Assembly: GCA_946498265.1 (NCBI GenBank)
Contig: CAMMNR010000001.1
Span: 1-36,492 of the forward strand
Length of the DNA: 36,492 nucleotides
Source: an uncultured Clostridium sp.
Lineage (GTDB): Bacteria; Bacillota; Clostridia; TANB77; CAG-508
Reading direction: 5' to 3'
The notes under the pieces: generated by a model
The model's input: only the letters and a program-made list of their open reading frames with translations
What the model was told of the DNA's origin: nothing
Databases searched by the model: none
Shown here: one piece after another, positions 1 through 8,063 of the stretch
Layout of the letters: every line of letters begins with the position of its first letter
How positions within the stretch are numbered: position 1 is the stretch's first letter
Program-made: the position numbers and the translations under genes

Positions 1-92
1 GGTGATAATAATTCATCTTTCTTTCTTTTTATTATTACTTTTTCATTTGTTACATTTAATTGTTCATTTGTTGTTTCATTATTTAATGCCAT
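1..92 (-). CDS. 5' end of an unrecognised gene cut by the window edge
   Basis: The minus strand carries a strong ribosome binding site (AAGGAGGA) followed by an open frame that runs off the window after 30 codons. It begins MALNNETTNEQLNVTNEKV and continues with a basic stretch (IIKRKKDELLS). An in-frame ATG two codons earlier directly abuts the AGGAGG, so the second ATG, 7 bases from it, is the better start. The residues are polar, with no signal peptide or membrane segment in the visible part. It lies downstream of the frameshifted conjugation gene on the same strand and may belong to the same mobile element, but too little is visible to name it. Confidence 0.6.
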   Translation of the reverse strand, partial: MALNNETTNEQLNVTNEKVIIKRKKDELLS

Positions 93-966
93 CGGCATTC
101 CTCCTTCTTTTTCATTTTTTTATAATTTTATTTTGTCATATATTTTTTCTATTTAATTTTTTTTACATATCTTTAGAGTTATGGATGAATAATTTTGAAT
201 AAAAATTTACATTAAAAATTAAGAATTGATAATAAATTTGAAATTAAAATTTAATATAGAATAAATAGTATAAAAAACGAATAAATCTTATAATTAGATT
301 TAAATAGGAATTTATAAATTTAATTTAAATGATATTTAAATAATATTTAAATTATAAAAATATTGAATTTGTTAGAAATATATAATTAATTTGAATATTT
401 AAATATTAATATAGATAGTGTAAATTAAAGATATCAAACTTACCAAATTAATTAGATTATTTAAGATTAATATATTATATTTGAATTTTTTTATCCTAGA
501 TATTTTATAGAAAAAATATATAAGATGTATAGTATAACAACATTTTCTATACAATAAAATTATGTTTATACTATAACATCTTATTTGTTAAAAATCAAGT
601 AAAATCGTTCGACTTTTTTCGACATCACAGGTACATATAATATGTCACTCTTTGATTAATGTTCTTTTTTTTCTTATTCACTTCTTCTGTTCCTCCCATT
701 ATAAATTTTTCCATTTGTATAGATTTATATACTATTTCATAAAAATATTATCATTATCGCTAAAAATACGCAATACCTTTATATGTCATTTTTTATTTTA
801 ATATCTAATACTATAACTTACTCCTAACATATTACTCTAAAATTAACTAACTAGTTTAGTATTTTTTAATTACCTTCTATTTAATCTTATATATTTTATA
901 ATTTATAGAATAAAAAAATATCATCTAGAAATTTCTTAAATGATATTCATTATGATATTCATTAAA
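93..966. other. Extremely AT-rich non-coding gap
   Basis: About 870 bases with no convincing gene. Runs of TTTAAAT-type sequence dominate 230-480. Visible structure is limited to a hairpin with arms at 521-537 and 566-583 (AAGATGTATAGTATAA against its complement with one extra T), a minus-strand promoter at 570-598, and a 27-base block at 595-621 that recurs at 23411-23437. On the minus strand a GGGAGG near 690-700 precedes a GTG-started frame of only 18 codons, too short to call. The gap separates the coupling-protein operon from the gene that begins at 92. Confidence 0.6.
570..624 (-). promoter_or_regulatory. SigA-type promoter with two upstream 0A-like boxes
   Basis: On the minus strand, TTGATT (593-598) and TATAGT (570-575) are separated by 17 bases. 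Just upstream lie TGTCGAA (618-624) and AGTCGAA (608-614), ten bases apart. The core of the Spo0A box is TGTCGAA, and Spo0A-activated SigA promoters commonly carry such boxes one helical turn apart upstream of -35. The nearest gene downstream starts at 92, giving a leader of nearly 480 bases. The promoter match is seen; Spo0A control is inference. Confidence 0.4.
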
Positions 967-1000
967 AATGTCTCAAAAAGAAACATCCCCATGAGACATT
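967..1000 (-). terminator. Terminator of the coupling-protein operon
   Basis: Arms AATGTCTCA and TGAGACATT (9 bp, perfect) enclose a 16-base loop, and TTTTTAAT follows on the minus strand. The stem overlaps the stop codon of the coupling-protein gene. Confidence 0.6.
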
Positions 1001-3024
1001 AGTCATCTATTGGGCCAAACAATTCATCAAATTTTGCTTCTAATTCTTTTTGTAAATCATAATCACTTTCATCATCTTGTGGTAAGATTGGAGCGTCTTC
1101 AAAATCATTTAAATCTAATAATGGTACATCTTTCTTAGATTCTGTGTTTGTTCCTATTTGCTCTTTATTATTTTCTTGTTTTAGCTCTGGTTTTGTTTCT
1201 TTTATCTCATCATCTTCAAATAAGTCATCCAATGATTCTACTTTTAAATTATTTACTTGTTTTTCGTCTTTTTCTTCTACATAAGGATTATATGGATTGT
1301 ACTTTCTCCATGTACCTCTATCTATTTCTCCTATATCATTGTGACTAATTTCGTACTCTGCTAATTTTTTTGCAATCGTTGGATGTTTGAAATAATAGAA
1401 TTTTTTAGTTTTTACTGGTCTTATACCTTTAACAAATATAATACAATCGTCTACATCCATTCTTCTTAGCTCGTCAGGTGTCATTAATGCTCTTGCCATT
1501 ACTTGGTCTGAAACGCTTTTTCCTGTTTTCCAGTTTTGTCTATCACGATTTATAGATATACTATCTCTTTCTATTGTTTTTTCTCCTAATTGCTTTGAGA
1601 AATATTCCAATGTTTTATATGAGTTACTTCCTAAGAATAAGTGTGTATCACAGTTACCCATTATTGTTTCATATGATTTTTCATAAACTGCTTCTAATTG
1701 GTCTACTGTTTGTAGTATTACACTAAATGATATATTTCTACTTCTTGATGTAGATATTTTTTTATCGAAATCTGGTATTTTACCTATATTAGCAAACTCG
1801 TCTAATATGAAAAATGTTTGTTCTTTTAACTTTCCTCCATTTTGGTCTGCATAATCATATAATTGTTGTATCATTTGAGAGAAAAATATCGTTAATAAAA
1901 AGTCATATGCTGTATGTGTATCTGATGATATTACATATACTGCTGTTTTCTTACTTCCTATTTCTTCAAAATTTATGGTATCTGTTGATGTTAATTCTGC
2001 TATTTCTTTTGAATCGAATTTACCTAGTTTTGATTGTAATGAACTTAGTATTGAACTATATGTTTTTTCTGGTGCTATTTCTATTGATTTATAGTTCATT
2101 CTTGCTGGATGGTCATATGGTAATTGACTAATTAATTCTGTTAATAAATTGCTTCCACCATTAGTGTTTGCAGCCCTTACAAGTTCTGCACAACTTGCTA
2201 AGTTTTGCTCTTCTTCTGGTCTTGTTGCTATTAAATAATATATTAAAGCTTTTAATAGCATTTCTGCTGAATCATCCCAGAATGGATCACTACTTCCACT
2301 ATCTGTTTTTTGTCCTTTTACTATTGTATTTGCTATAACATCTACGTCTAATTCAGATGATATATGCATTAATGGATTATATCCATCACTATACTGTGGT
2401 CTTACTAAATTTAATACTTTTATCTCATATCCATGTTCTTTTAAATATCCTGCTGTTTTATCATATAATTCTCCTTTAGGGTCTGTAAATACATATGACC
2501 CAAGCATTTGATATGCATTTGGAATTGAATATGATGCTGATTTACCAGAACCTGATCCGTCCGACTACTAGAACATTTACATTTCCTCTTTTATCAACTG
2601 GTAAATAATTTTCTTCTGCTAGTATTATTCCTTTCTTTCTATCTAGTATTTGATATTGCTCTCCTCTTTGGCTCCAATCACTTGAACCATGCTCAATATC
2701 TGTATATTCATTTTTAGGTGCTGATCTAACAAATCCTATAAAGAAAAAAATTGAATAAAATATTGTTACTACTAATAATGTAGAAAAATATGTTTCTATT
2801 GCACCTTCTGTGAATATTTTTCCCATAGTTTCAAATGGGTTAGTAATAGATGTCGCAAAAGTTTGTAAGAAAATTTGTATATTAAATTTTCCGTCTGCAC
2901 TAGCCATATGTGAACTATATGCATATGACGAAACCAATACTATGGCTATTATTACCCATAGTATTGCAAATATTATAAAATTCTTTCTATTTCTTTTAAT
3001 TGCACCTTCTATTTTGTAATTCAT
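999..3024 (-). pseudogene. VirD4/TraG-family type IV coupling protein, frameshifted in Walker A
   Basis: This is a conjugation coupling ATPase that would feed relaxosome DNA into a type IV secretion channel at the membrane. The first frame (3024 to 2560, 155 codons) has membrane segments near residues 16-38 and 78-102 and ends at VLVVGG. The second (2558 to 999, 519 codons) resumes as GSGSGKSASYSIPNA and carries the second motif ILDEFANIGKIP. One extra C at 2559 breaks the GGSGSGKS P-loop. Without it the protein would be 674 residues, normal for the CD1115-like branch of VirD4 proteins. The tail after about residue 560 is acidic and low in complexity. It is third in a minus-strand operon and the only conjugation gene visible. 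No in-frame ribosome site is evident for the second part, so the gene is either inactive or carries a sequence error. Confidence 0.85.
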
Positions 3025-3044
3025 ATTTTCACCTACTCTTTTGT

Positions 3045-3317
3045 TTATATATCTCTATCTTTAGCATCATTAGTTGATTTTTCTCTATCATCACTAGCAG
3101 GTATAACCATTCCTTGTGTTAAATCTGTACTTAAAATTTCTCTTTCTGTACTTCCTAATATTATTGTTTTTGTCTTTCCTTTTATATTTTTCTTGAAATC
3201 TATTTCCTTATCTCTATCATTAACTGCAAATATTGCTGATACAATCTTAGGTGTGTCATTTAATCCCGCTGGCTTATAAGTCATATCTTTCTTTTTATTA
3301 TTAGGTTCTGTACCCAT
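3045..3317 (-). CDS. Unknown 90-residue protein in the coupling-protein operon
   Basis: I do not recognise this protein. It is hydrophilic and highly charged, with no signal peptide, membrane segment or cysteine, and its C-terminal 20 residues are rich in Asp, Lys and Arg and probably disordered. A ribosome site (GGGAGG, 7 bases from ATG) supports the start. It lies 14 bases after the upstream 172-residue gene and 20 bases before the coupling-protein gene on the same strand, so the three form one transcription unit. That context suggests an accessory role in the mobile element, but this is inference only. Confidence 0.7.
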   Translation of the reverse strand: MGTEPNNKKKDMTYKPAGLNDTPKIVSAIFAVNDRDKEIDFKKNIKGKTKTIILGSTEREILSTDLTQGMVIPASDDREKSTNDAKDRDI

Positions 3318-3331
3318 AATACTTTCCTCCC

Positions 3332-3850
3332 TTATTTACTATCTCGTATTTCAAAAGCGAAATATGATTTATATGGCTTTAATTTACATTTTCCTTTTAC
3401 TTCATTTGTTTTTTCATCAAAATAAAGTACAGGTGTAATCTCTTCTGTTGTTTCTGGGTCAATTATAGATATCGGCCTTTTTAAATTAGGTGTATATTCA
3501 AAGTCCTTATACTCTGTTTCTTCTTCTGAATATATTGTTTCATATTTGAAAAGTGTTGGCTTTTTTGTTATTTTTACTTGATTACCAATTAATAATCCAG
3601 AATTTATTACCACTTTATCATTACCAAAAGACAAAATGGCAAGTTGATTTCCTTCTTTTTGTGGATTTTCTACATAAAAAGTTTTTCTAGTCAAATCTCC
3701 TACTAATTCTTCTGTAGAGTCTAATCTTTCCACTGTATACTTAGGATAATCTTTTAAAAATTCTTTTTCTGTTTTGTTAATTTGATAAATAACTGTTTTT
3801 ACTCCTTTTGGATCTGTTATGCTAAAGTGTTTACCTTGCATATTGTCCAT
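3332..3850 (-). CDS. Unknown 172-residue protein, first gene of the coupling-protein operon
   Basis: No family recognised. The protein is soluble-looking, with alternating hydrophobic and charged residues that suggest a mostly beta fold. Two similar stretches, SITDPKGVKTVIYQI near the N terminus and SIIDPETTEEITPVLYF near residue 130, may be repeated beta elements. The start at 3850 follows a GGGGGG ribosome site by 6 bases. The gene directly follows a perfect consensus promoter (3912-3940). A 21-codon frame with its own ribosome site (ATG at 3882) overlaps its start in another frame. It is probably part of the same mobile element as the coupling protein. Confidence 0.7.
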   Translation of the reverse strand: MDNMQGKHFSITDPKGVKTVIYQINKTEKEFLKDYPKYTVERLDSTEELVGDLTRKTFYVENPQKEGNQLAILSFGNDKVVINSGLLIGNQVKITKKPTLFKYETIYSEEETEYKDFEYTPNLKRPISIIDPETTEEITPVLYFDEKTNEVKGKCKLKPYKSYFAFEIRDSK

Positions 3851-3911
3851 ATATTACCCCCCATTTCTATGTTCCAATCCATAGCTTATCCTTTGTTACT
3901 CACTATACTTA

Positions 3912-3940
3912 ATTATAACTTAAAAAGATAGTTTTGTCAA
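3912..3940 (-). promoter_or_regulatory. Perfect consensus SigA promoter of the coupling-protein operon
   Basis: On the minus strand TTGACA (3935-3940) and TATAAT (3912-3917) are separated by exactly 17 bases. It faces the operon that starts at 3850, with a leader of about 55 bases. It is among the strongest promoters in the window by sequence. Confidence 0.85.
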
Positions 3941-3954
3941 CATAAAGTAATGTA

Positions 3955-4851
3955 TTATGATATTTTGCTATTTCTTGGATTAAATTTTGATATTTCATTT
4001 AATTTTTCAAATATTTCCTTTTCCTTTGTTGTTAGCTTTTTTGGTACCATAATTTTTACTTCTGCTATTAAATCTCCTCTAGTTCCATTTATATGTTTAT
4101 ATCCCTTACCAGGTATTCTTAATTTTTCTCCACTTTGTATTCCTTGTGGGATATAAACTTTTGTTTCATCGTCTATTGATTGTACATTAGCTCTAGTTCC
4201 TAAAGCTGCTTCCCATGGTGTTAACAATAAATCTGTATATATATCATATCCTTCTAACTTAAATTTTTTACTATTTTGAATATTGATCTTTATAAATAAA
4301 TCTCCATTCTTTCCACCATTTTCACCTAGCTTACCTTGTCCAATTAATCTTATCTTTTCTCCATCTAAAATTCCCTCTGGAATTTTAACTGTAAATGTTT
4401 TTATTTTTCCATCTATGCTTTTTAACGATATTTGTTTATCTAATCCATAAAATGCATCATTTAATGTAATTGTTATCTGTGTTTCTATATCTTCACCTTT
4501 TATCGGTTTTAACTTATTTTTTTCTTTTACTTCAGCCTTATTATCATCTTTTTGAACATTTCCTAAAAACATATTAATTATTGCTCCCTTTTCTGCTTTT
4601 CCAGAAAATGCTTTTTGCTTCTGAGCAAAACGTGAATTCCAAACTCTATCATATTTTCTTTTAGATGCTGGAACTGATAATACTCTATATGCTTCATTTA
4701 TGTCTTTAATTTTTTCTTCTGCTAGATTATCTCCTACATTAACATCAGGATGATATTTTTTAGCTGCTGCTCTATATGCTAATTTTATTTCTTCTAATGA
4801 TACATGACTTGTTTCTAAATCTAATATTTTATAATAGTTTTTGTAAATCAT
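3955..4851 (-). CDS. J-domain co-chaperone, CbpA-like (no zinc finger)
   Basis: This DnaJ-family protein should stimulate the ATPase of DnaK and deliver unfolded clients. The N-terminal J domain spans about residues 1-67, with the HPD motif near residue 35 and helix IV ending in KRKYDRVW. A short linker leads to two C-terminal substrate-binding beta domains (about 115-285) typical of CbpA and DnaJ, with no Cys-rich zinc-binding domain and no clear Gly/Phe region. An ATG at 4860 directly abuts GGGAGG. The ATG at 4851, nine bases further on, gives the usual N terminus MIYKNYYKILDLE and is preferred (298 residues). It stands alone, with no dnaK or grpE nearby. It is therefore a specialised paralogue rather than the main DnaJ. 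Confidence 0.85.
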   Translation of the reverse strand: MIYKNYYKILDLETSHVSLEEIKLAYRAAAKKYHPDVNVGDNLAEEKIKDINEAYRVLSVPASKRKYDRVWNSRFAQKQKAFSGKAEKGAIINMFLGNVQKDDNKAEVKEKNKLKPIKGEDIETQITITLNDAFYGLDKQISLKSIDGKIKTFTVKIPEGILDGEKIRLIGQGKLGENGGKNGDLFIKINIQNSKKFKLEGYDIYTDLLLTPWEAALGTRANVQSIDDETKVYIPQGIQSGEKLRIPGKGYKHINGTRGDLIAEVKIMVPKKLTTKEKEIFEKLNEISKFNPRNSKIS

Positions 4852-5034
4852 TTTTAACATCCTCCCAAAAAATAGGTAGTTTTATTATATCATAAAAACA
4901 AAAAAAATCTACACTTTTTATAGATTTTTTATAATTTACAGTTCTTTTATAACCTAATATATTAGTATACAATTAACTTGTAGGTTTAATATATTCTATA
5001 ATCATAGTAATTGTCGAAAAATTTCGTTAGTTGT

Positions 5035-5072
5035 GGCTGAAAACTTTCAAAGTTTTCAGCCTTAATTTTTTT
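5035..5072 (+). terminator. Strong hairpin with T-run on the plus strand, between ddl and dnaJ-like gene
   Basis: A perfect 13-bp stem with a one-base loop (GGCTGAAAACTTT / AAAGTTTTCAGCC, 5035-5061) is followed on the plus strand by TTAATTTTTTTT. On the minus strand, the direction of ddl, only a run of A comes before it and no T-run after it. It probably ends ddl transcripts as well, but the layout is that of a plus-strand terminator. Confidence 0.6.
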
Positions 5073-6109
5073 TATTTGGCAAGGTCTATTAATTTGTCTA
5101 ACAATTCACTATAACTTATACCAGATGCCTCAAACAATTTAGGATACATACTTATACTTGTAAAACCTGGCATTGTATTAATCTCATTTATATATATTTG
5201 ATTTGTTTCATATTCTATAAAAAAATCAACTCTAGATAATCCGCTTCCATCAATCGCTTTAAAAGCTTTAATTGCTTCTTTCCTTATTTCTTGTTCGATA
5301 TCTTCTGAAATTTTAGCAGGTATCTCTGTCTTTGACTCTTGATTTTTATATTTTGCATCATAACTATAAAACTCATCTGCTGCCTTTATTTCTCCTACGC
5401 ATGAAGCTATTACATCTTCATTTCCTAAAACTGCACATTCTACTTCTCTTCCATTAATTCCTTCTTCTATTAATATTTTTTTGTCAAATCCAGATGCATA
5501 TTCTATATATTTTTTTAGATCTTCTATATTTTCAGCTTTATTTATTCCCACACTAGATCCTGAATTAGATGGTTTTACAAACATTGGAAACTTTAAATTG
5601 TTAGAAATAATTTTACTTACTTCATTCAAGTCTACAATTTTTTCATTAAATTCTTTATCTATATAAATATACTTTTCCTTATCTTTTCTTATGTACTCAT
5701 ATTTAGCTTGTTTTAAACCTGCTTTTTCAAATATTATTTTTGTATATACTTTATCCATCCCCACACTTGAAGCTAAAACTTTGCATCCAACATATGGTAT
5801 TTTTAATAACTCAAATAGCCCTTGTATGGTCCCATCTTCTCCATATAATCCATGTAATACAGGAAAAATCAGATCTAAACTTTTTAGATATTCTATGACA
5901 TTATCTATTTCTTCTATATTACTAATTTGGCTACCAAATTCTATATCTTTATTTTCATATGTATATCTATTCCATTTCCCTTCTTTTGATATATATATTG
6001 GATATATATCATATTTACTTTTATCTAAATTTTTCATTATTGAATTTGCAGAAACTACAGATACCTCGTTTTCCGTAGACATTCCACCAAATACAACTCC
6101 TATTTTCAT
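5072..6109 (-). CDS. ddl: D-alanine--D-alanine ligase
   Basis: Ddl joins two D-alanines with ATP to make the dipeptide that MurF adds to the peptidoglycan precursor. The ATP-grasp fold is clear. The N-terminal motif is VVFGGMSTENEVS, where most relatives have EHEVS. GLYGEDGTIQG follows, then KPSNSGSSVG, EEGINGREVECAV and the metal-binding INEINTMPGFT near the end. The residues YSYDAKY match the tyrosine-type active site of D-Ala-D-Ala enzymes rather than the Phe type of D-Ala-D-Lac ligases, so no vancomycin-type specificity is indicated. The ATG at 6118 abuts AGAGAGG. The ATG at 6109, nine bases from it, gives the usual MKIGVVFGG start. It is co-transcribed with murF, whose stop lies only 14 bases upstream. 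Confidence 0.93.
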   Translation of the reverse strand: MKIGVVFGGMSTENEVSVVSANSIMKNLDKSKYDIYPIYISKEGKWNRYTYENKDIEFGSQISNIEEIDNVIEYLKSLDLIFPVLHGLYGEDGTIQGLFELLKIPYVGCKVLASSVGMDKVYTKIIFEKAGLKQAKYEYIRKDKEKYIYIDKEFNEKIVDLNEVSKIISNNLKFPMFVKPSNSGSSVGINKAENIEDLKKYIEYASGFDKKILIEEGINGREVECAVLGNEDVIASCVGEIKAADEFYSYDAKYKNQESKTEIPAKISEDIEQEIRKEAIKAFKAIDGSGLSRVDFFIEYETNQIYINEINTMPGFTSISMYPKLFEASGISYSELLDKLIDLAK

Positions 6110-6123
6110 TTTACTCATCCTCT

Positions 6124-7551
6124 CTAAATCGCAAATTTGGTTGAAAAAGATTTAAATTCTTCTTTAACTTTATCAGCCAATTCAAAAAATTTCATCCCAT
6201 TTGATGCTTTAAATAATATAACATCATTATTTGTAATATTATTTTTCAAAAACTCTATAATTTCATCTTTATTTTCAAAATAATATATATTACTTTTATT
6301 CATTCCACAAGCTTCTGCTTGATCCACAATATCTTTTGCATTTTCTCCACTGCAAATTAATATATCAATATTATTTTTAAATACTTCTGCTCCTACATTT
6401 TTATGCAATTCCTTTGAAAATTCACCTAATTCAAACATATCACCTAAGACGGCAATTTTCCTATTATCTCTGAAGTTTGCTAAATATCTTAGACTTGCTT
6501 GCATTGATTCAAAACTTGCATTATATGCATCATTAATTATTTTGGCTCCATTTGATAATTCAAAAATATCCATTCTTTTTTTAGTAAGTTCAAATGTTTC
6601 TATTCCATTTTTTATTTGTTCTCTATTTAGGTTTAAATTTTTTCCTACTAATATAGCACTCATTGCATTTAATATAAAATGTTCACCTGCAACTGGGACA
6701 TTTATTTTTGTTTCTTCTCCATCTATATCACACTCAAAAGTGCTTCCTTCTATTCCTAAATTAATATTTGCAGGATTTATATCACTTTTTGTATCTATTC
6801 CATATGTTTGTATATTGTATTTACTTTTGTTCTTTTCATGCCAATTATGTAATAGGTCATTATCATTGTTAATTATTATTGTTGGGTTTTCGCTACCATC
6901 CAATATTTCTAGTTTTGCTTTTAGAATATTTTCCCTTGACCCTAAATTTCCTATATGTGATGTTCCTATATTTGTGATTACACATATATCTGGTTTTGCA
7001 ATCTTTGACAATAAACTGATTTCTCCAAAATGGTTCATTCCCATTTCCAAAATCATTACTTCTTCATCTTTTAATCTTAATATTGTAAATGGTAATCCTA
7101 TATTATTATTATTATTTCCTATTGTTTTTAATACTTTATATTTTTGAGCTACAACATTTGATATTATATCTTTTGTACTTGTTTTACCAACACTACCAGT
7201 AATCGCCACTACTGGTATATTGTATAAATTTCTTTTGAATGATGCTATTTTATATAATGCTTGTAATGTATCTTCAACTTTTATTATAATTTTATTTTTA
7301 TATTTTTCTATATCATCTGGTGTAAATTCTATATCTTGAACTATTACACATTTTGCTCCTTTTTCTAAAGCCTCTTTCCAATATTGATTTCCATCAAATT
7401 TTTCCCCTTTAATACCTATATATGTATCATCTTGTTGTATTATTCTTGTGTCTTTTGAAAAATTTATGCATTCTGTTTCTTCATCTCCACATACTAGTTC
7501 TCCATTTGTTATTTTTACTATATCTTTTACTTTCATATTTTTCATAACCAT
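6124..7551 (-). CDS. murF: UDP-MurNAc-tripeptide--D-alanyl-D-alanine ligase
   Basis: MurF adds D-Ala-D-Ala to UDP-MurNAc-tripeptide, the last cytoplasmic peptide step of peptidoglycan precursor synthesis. The N-terminal substrate domain is about residues 1-95. The ATPase domain carries the P-loop AITGSVGKTSTKD near residue 115, then NNNNIGLPFTIL and MGMNHFGEI. The C-terminal ligase domain has INDAYNASFESM and VLGDMFELGEFS. At 475 residues its length is normal. AAAGG lies 7 bases before the ATG. It is first in the murF-ddl operon behind a good promoter (7585-7613), so substrate supply and use are co-expressed. Confidence 0.95.
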   Translation of the reverse strand: MVMKNMKVKDIVKITNGELVCGDEETECINFSKDTRIIQQDDTYIGIKGEKFDGNQYWKEALEKGAKCVIVQDIEFTPDDIEKYKNKIIIKVEDTLQALYKIASFKRNLYNIPVVAITGSVGKTSTKDIISNVVAQKYKVLKTIGNNNNNIGLPFTILRLKDEEVMILEMGMNHFGEISLLSKIAKPDICVITNIGTSHIGNLGSRENILKAKLEILDGSENPTIIINNDNDLLHNWHEKNKSKYNIQTYGIDTKSDINPANINLGIEGSTFECDIDGEETKINVPVAGEHFILNAMSAILVGKNLNLNREQIKNGIETFELTKKRMDIFELSNGAKIINDAYNASFESMQASLRYLANFRDNRKIAVLGDMFELGEFSKELHKNVGAEVFKNNIDILICSGENAKDIVDQAEACGMNKSNIYYFENKDEIIEFLKNNITNNDVILFKASNGMKFFELADKVKEEFKSFSTKFAI

Positions 7552-7584
7552 TTTTCAACCTTTCATATCAAAATTATTTGCTTT

Positions 7585-7613
7585 ATTATATTCTTATTCC
7601 TTTAAAATTGCAA
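7585..7613 (-). promoter_or_regulatory. SigA-type promoter of murF-ddl
   Basis: On the minus strand TTGCAA (7608-7613) and TATAAT (7585-7590) are 17 bases apart, giving a short leader to the murF start at 7551. Confidence 0.75.
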
Positions 7614-7667
7614 CAAATAGTTTTTATGTATATAATCTTAAAAAATTTCCGTTACAAATGTACATCG

Positions 7668-7703
7668 CAAAAATTTAAGGAAAGCAAATTATTTGCCTTC
7701 CTT
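7668..7703 (-). terminator. Terminator of the SASP gene
   Basis: On the minus strand a 12-bp stem (AAGGAAGGCAAA / TTTGCTTTCCTT, one G-T pair, 3-base loop) is followed by AAATTTTT, starting 15 bases after the SASP stop codon. Confidence 0.8.
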
Positions 7704-7717
7704 TATTTTCACAAAAC

Positions 7718-7897
7718 CTATTTATTTTCTACTGCTCTATTTGCTATTTCTATAGCCTTACTTACTATATTTCCACAATCTTTTGAAGATACGTTTTCCC
7801 AACTACCTCCATCTTTTTTTACTTGGTCATATACTCCTAATTCTTTTGCTATTTCTTCTCTTAAGTTTTGAGATATTAATTTACTATTTCTAGACAT
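7718..7897 (-). CDS. Alpha/beta-type small acid-soluble spore protein
   Basis: A 59-residue protein of the family that coats and protects DNA in the dormant spore. The segment LREEIAKELGVYDQV matches the conserved first helix of the family, including the E-IA site cut by the germination protease GPR. WENVSSKDCGNIVSKAIEIA matches the conserved second half, where SKDCG replaces the usual SREAG-like turn. The N terminus MSRNSKLIS is also typical. It has a strong ribosome site (AAGGAGG, 6 bases from ATG) and its own terminator. Just upstream of the start, AATACTAT could be the -10 of a forespore (SigG) promoter, and a perfect inverted repeat covers the -35 area. Confidence 0.85.
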   Translation of the reverse strand: MSRNSKLISQNLREEIAKELGVYDQVKKDGGSWENVSSKDCGNIVSKAIEIANRAVENK

Positions 7898-7921
7898 ATT
7901 GTCCTCCTTATAGTATTTTAA

Positions 7922-7945
7922 TTAATGAAATTTTCATTTCATTAA
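7922..7945. promoter_or_regulatory. Perfect inverted repeat upstream of the SASP gene
   Basis: TTAATGAAAT and ATTTCATTAA form a perfect 10-bp repeat with a 4-base centre, 25-48 bases before the SASP start. It would overlap the -35 region of the expected forespore promoter and could be an operator. An AT-only repeat may also arise by chance. Confidence 0.3.
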
Positions 7946-8063
7946 TATTATTATTTACAAATTATTATATTTTATTTAGTATTTTTTTGTTTTTTATAAC
8001 ATTTTTCTCCAAAATATGATATAATATTTATGATATTTATACTTATTTACAAAGGAGATTTAA

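Noticed and set aside
2..202. Plus-strand frame of 66 codons rich in Phe and Leu
   Set aside because: It is the shadow of the minus-strand gene starting at 92 and of AT-rich sequence, and it lacks a ribosome site.
300..480. Replication origin or iteron array in the AT-rich gap
   Set aside because: The repeats are short TTTAAAT runs without constant spacing, and no DnaA-box cluster or replication gene is visible.
2541..2562. Programmed frameshifting in the coupling-protein gene
   Set aside because: No slippery heptamer, internal ribosome-like site or downstream structure is visible, and the matching context in a second gene favours a common artefact. It is kept only as a possibility in the findings.
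6542..7147. Long plus-strand frame of 201 codons
   Set aside because: It is fully antisense to murF, with hydrophobic low-complexity composition typical of shadows in AT-rich genes.
7578..7871. Plus-strand frame of 97 codons upstream of the VanW gene
   Set aside because: It lies antisense to the spore protein gene, whose translation, ribosome site and terminator all fit.
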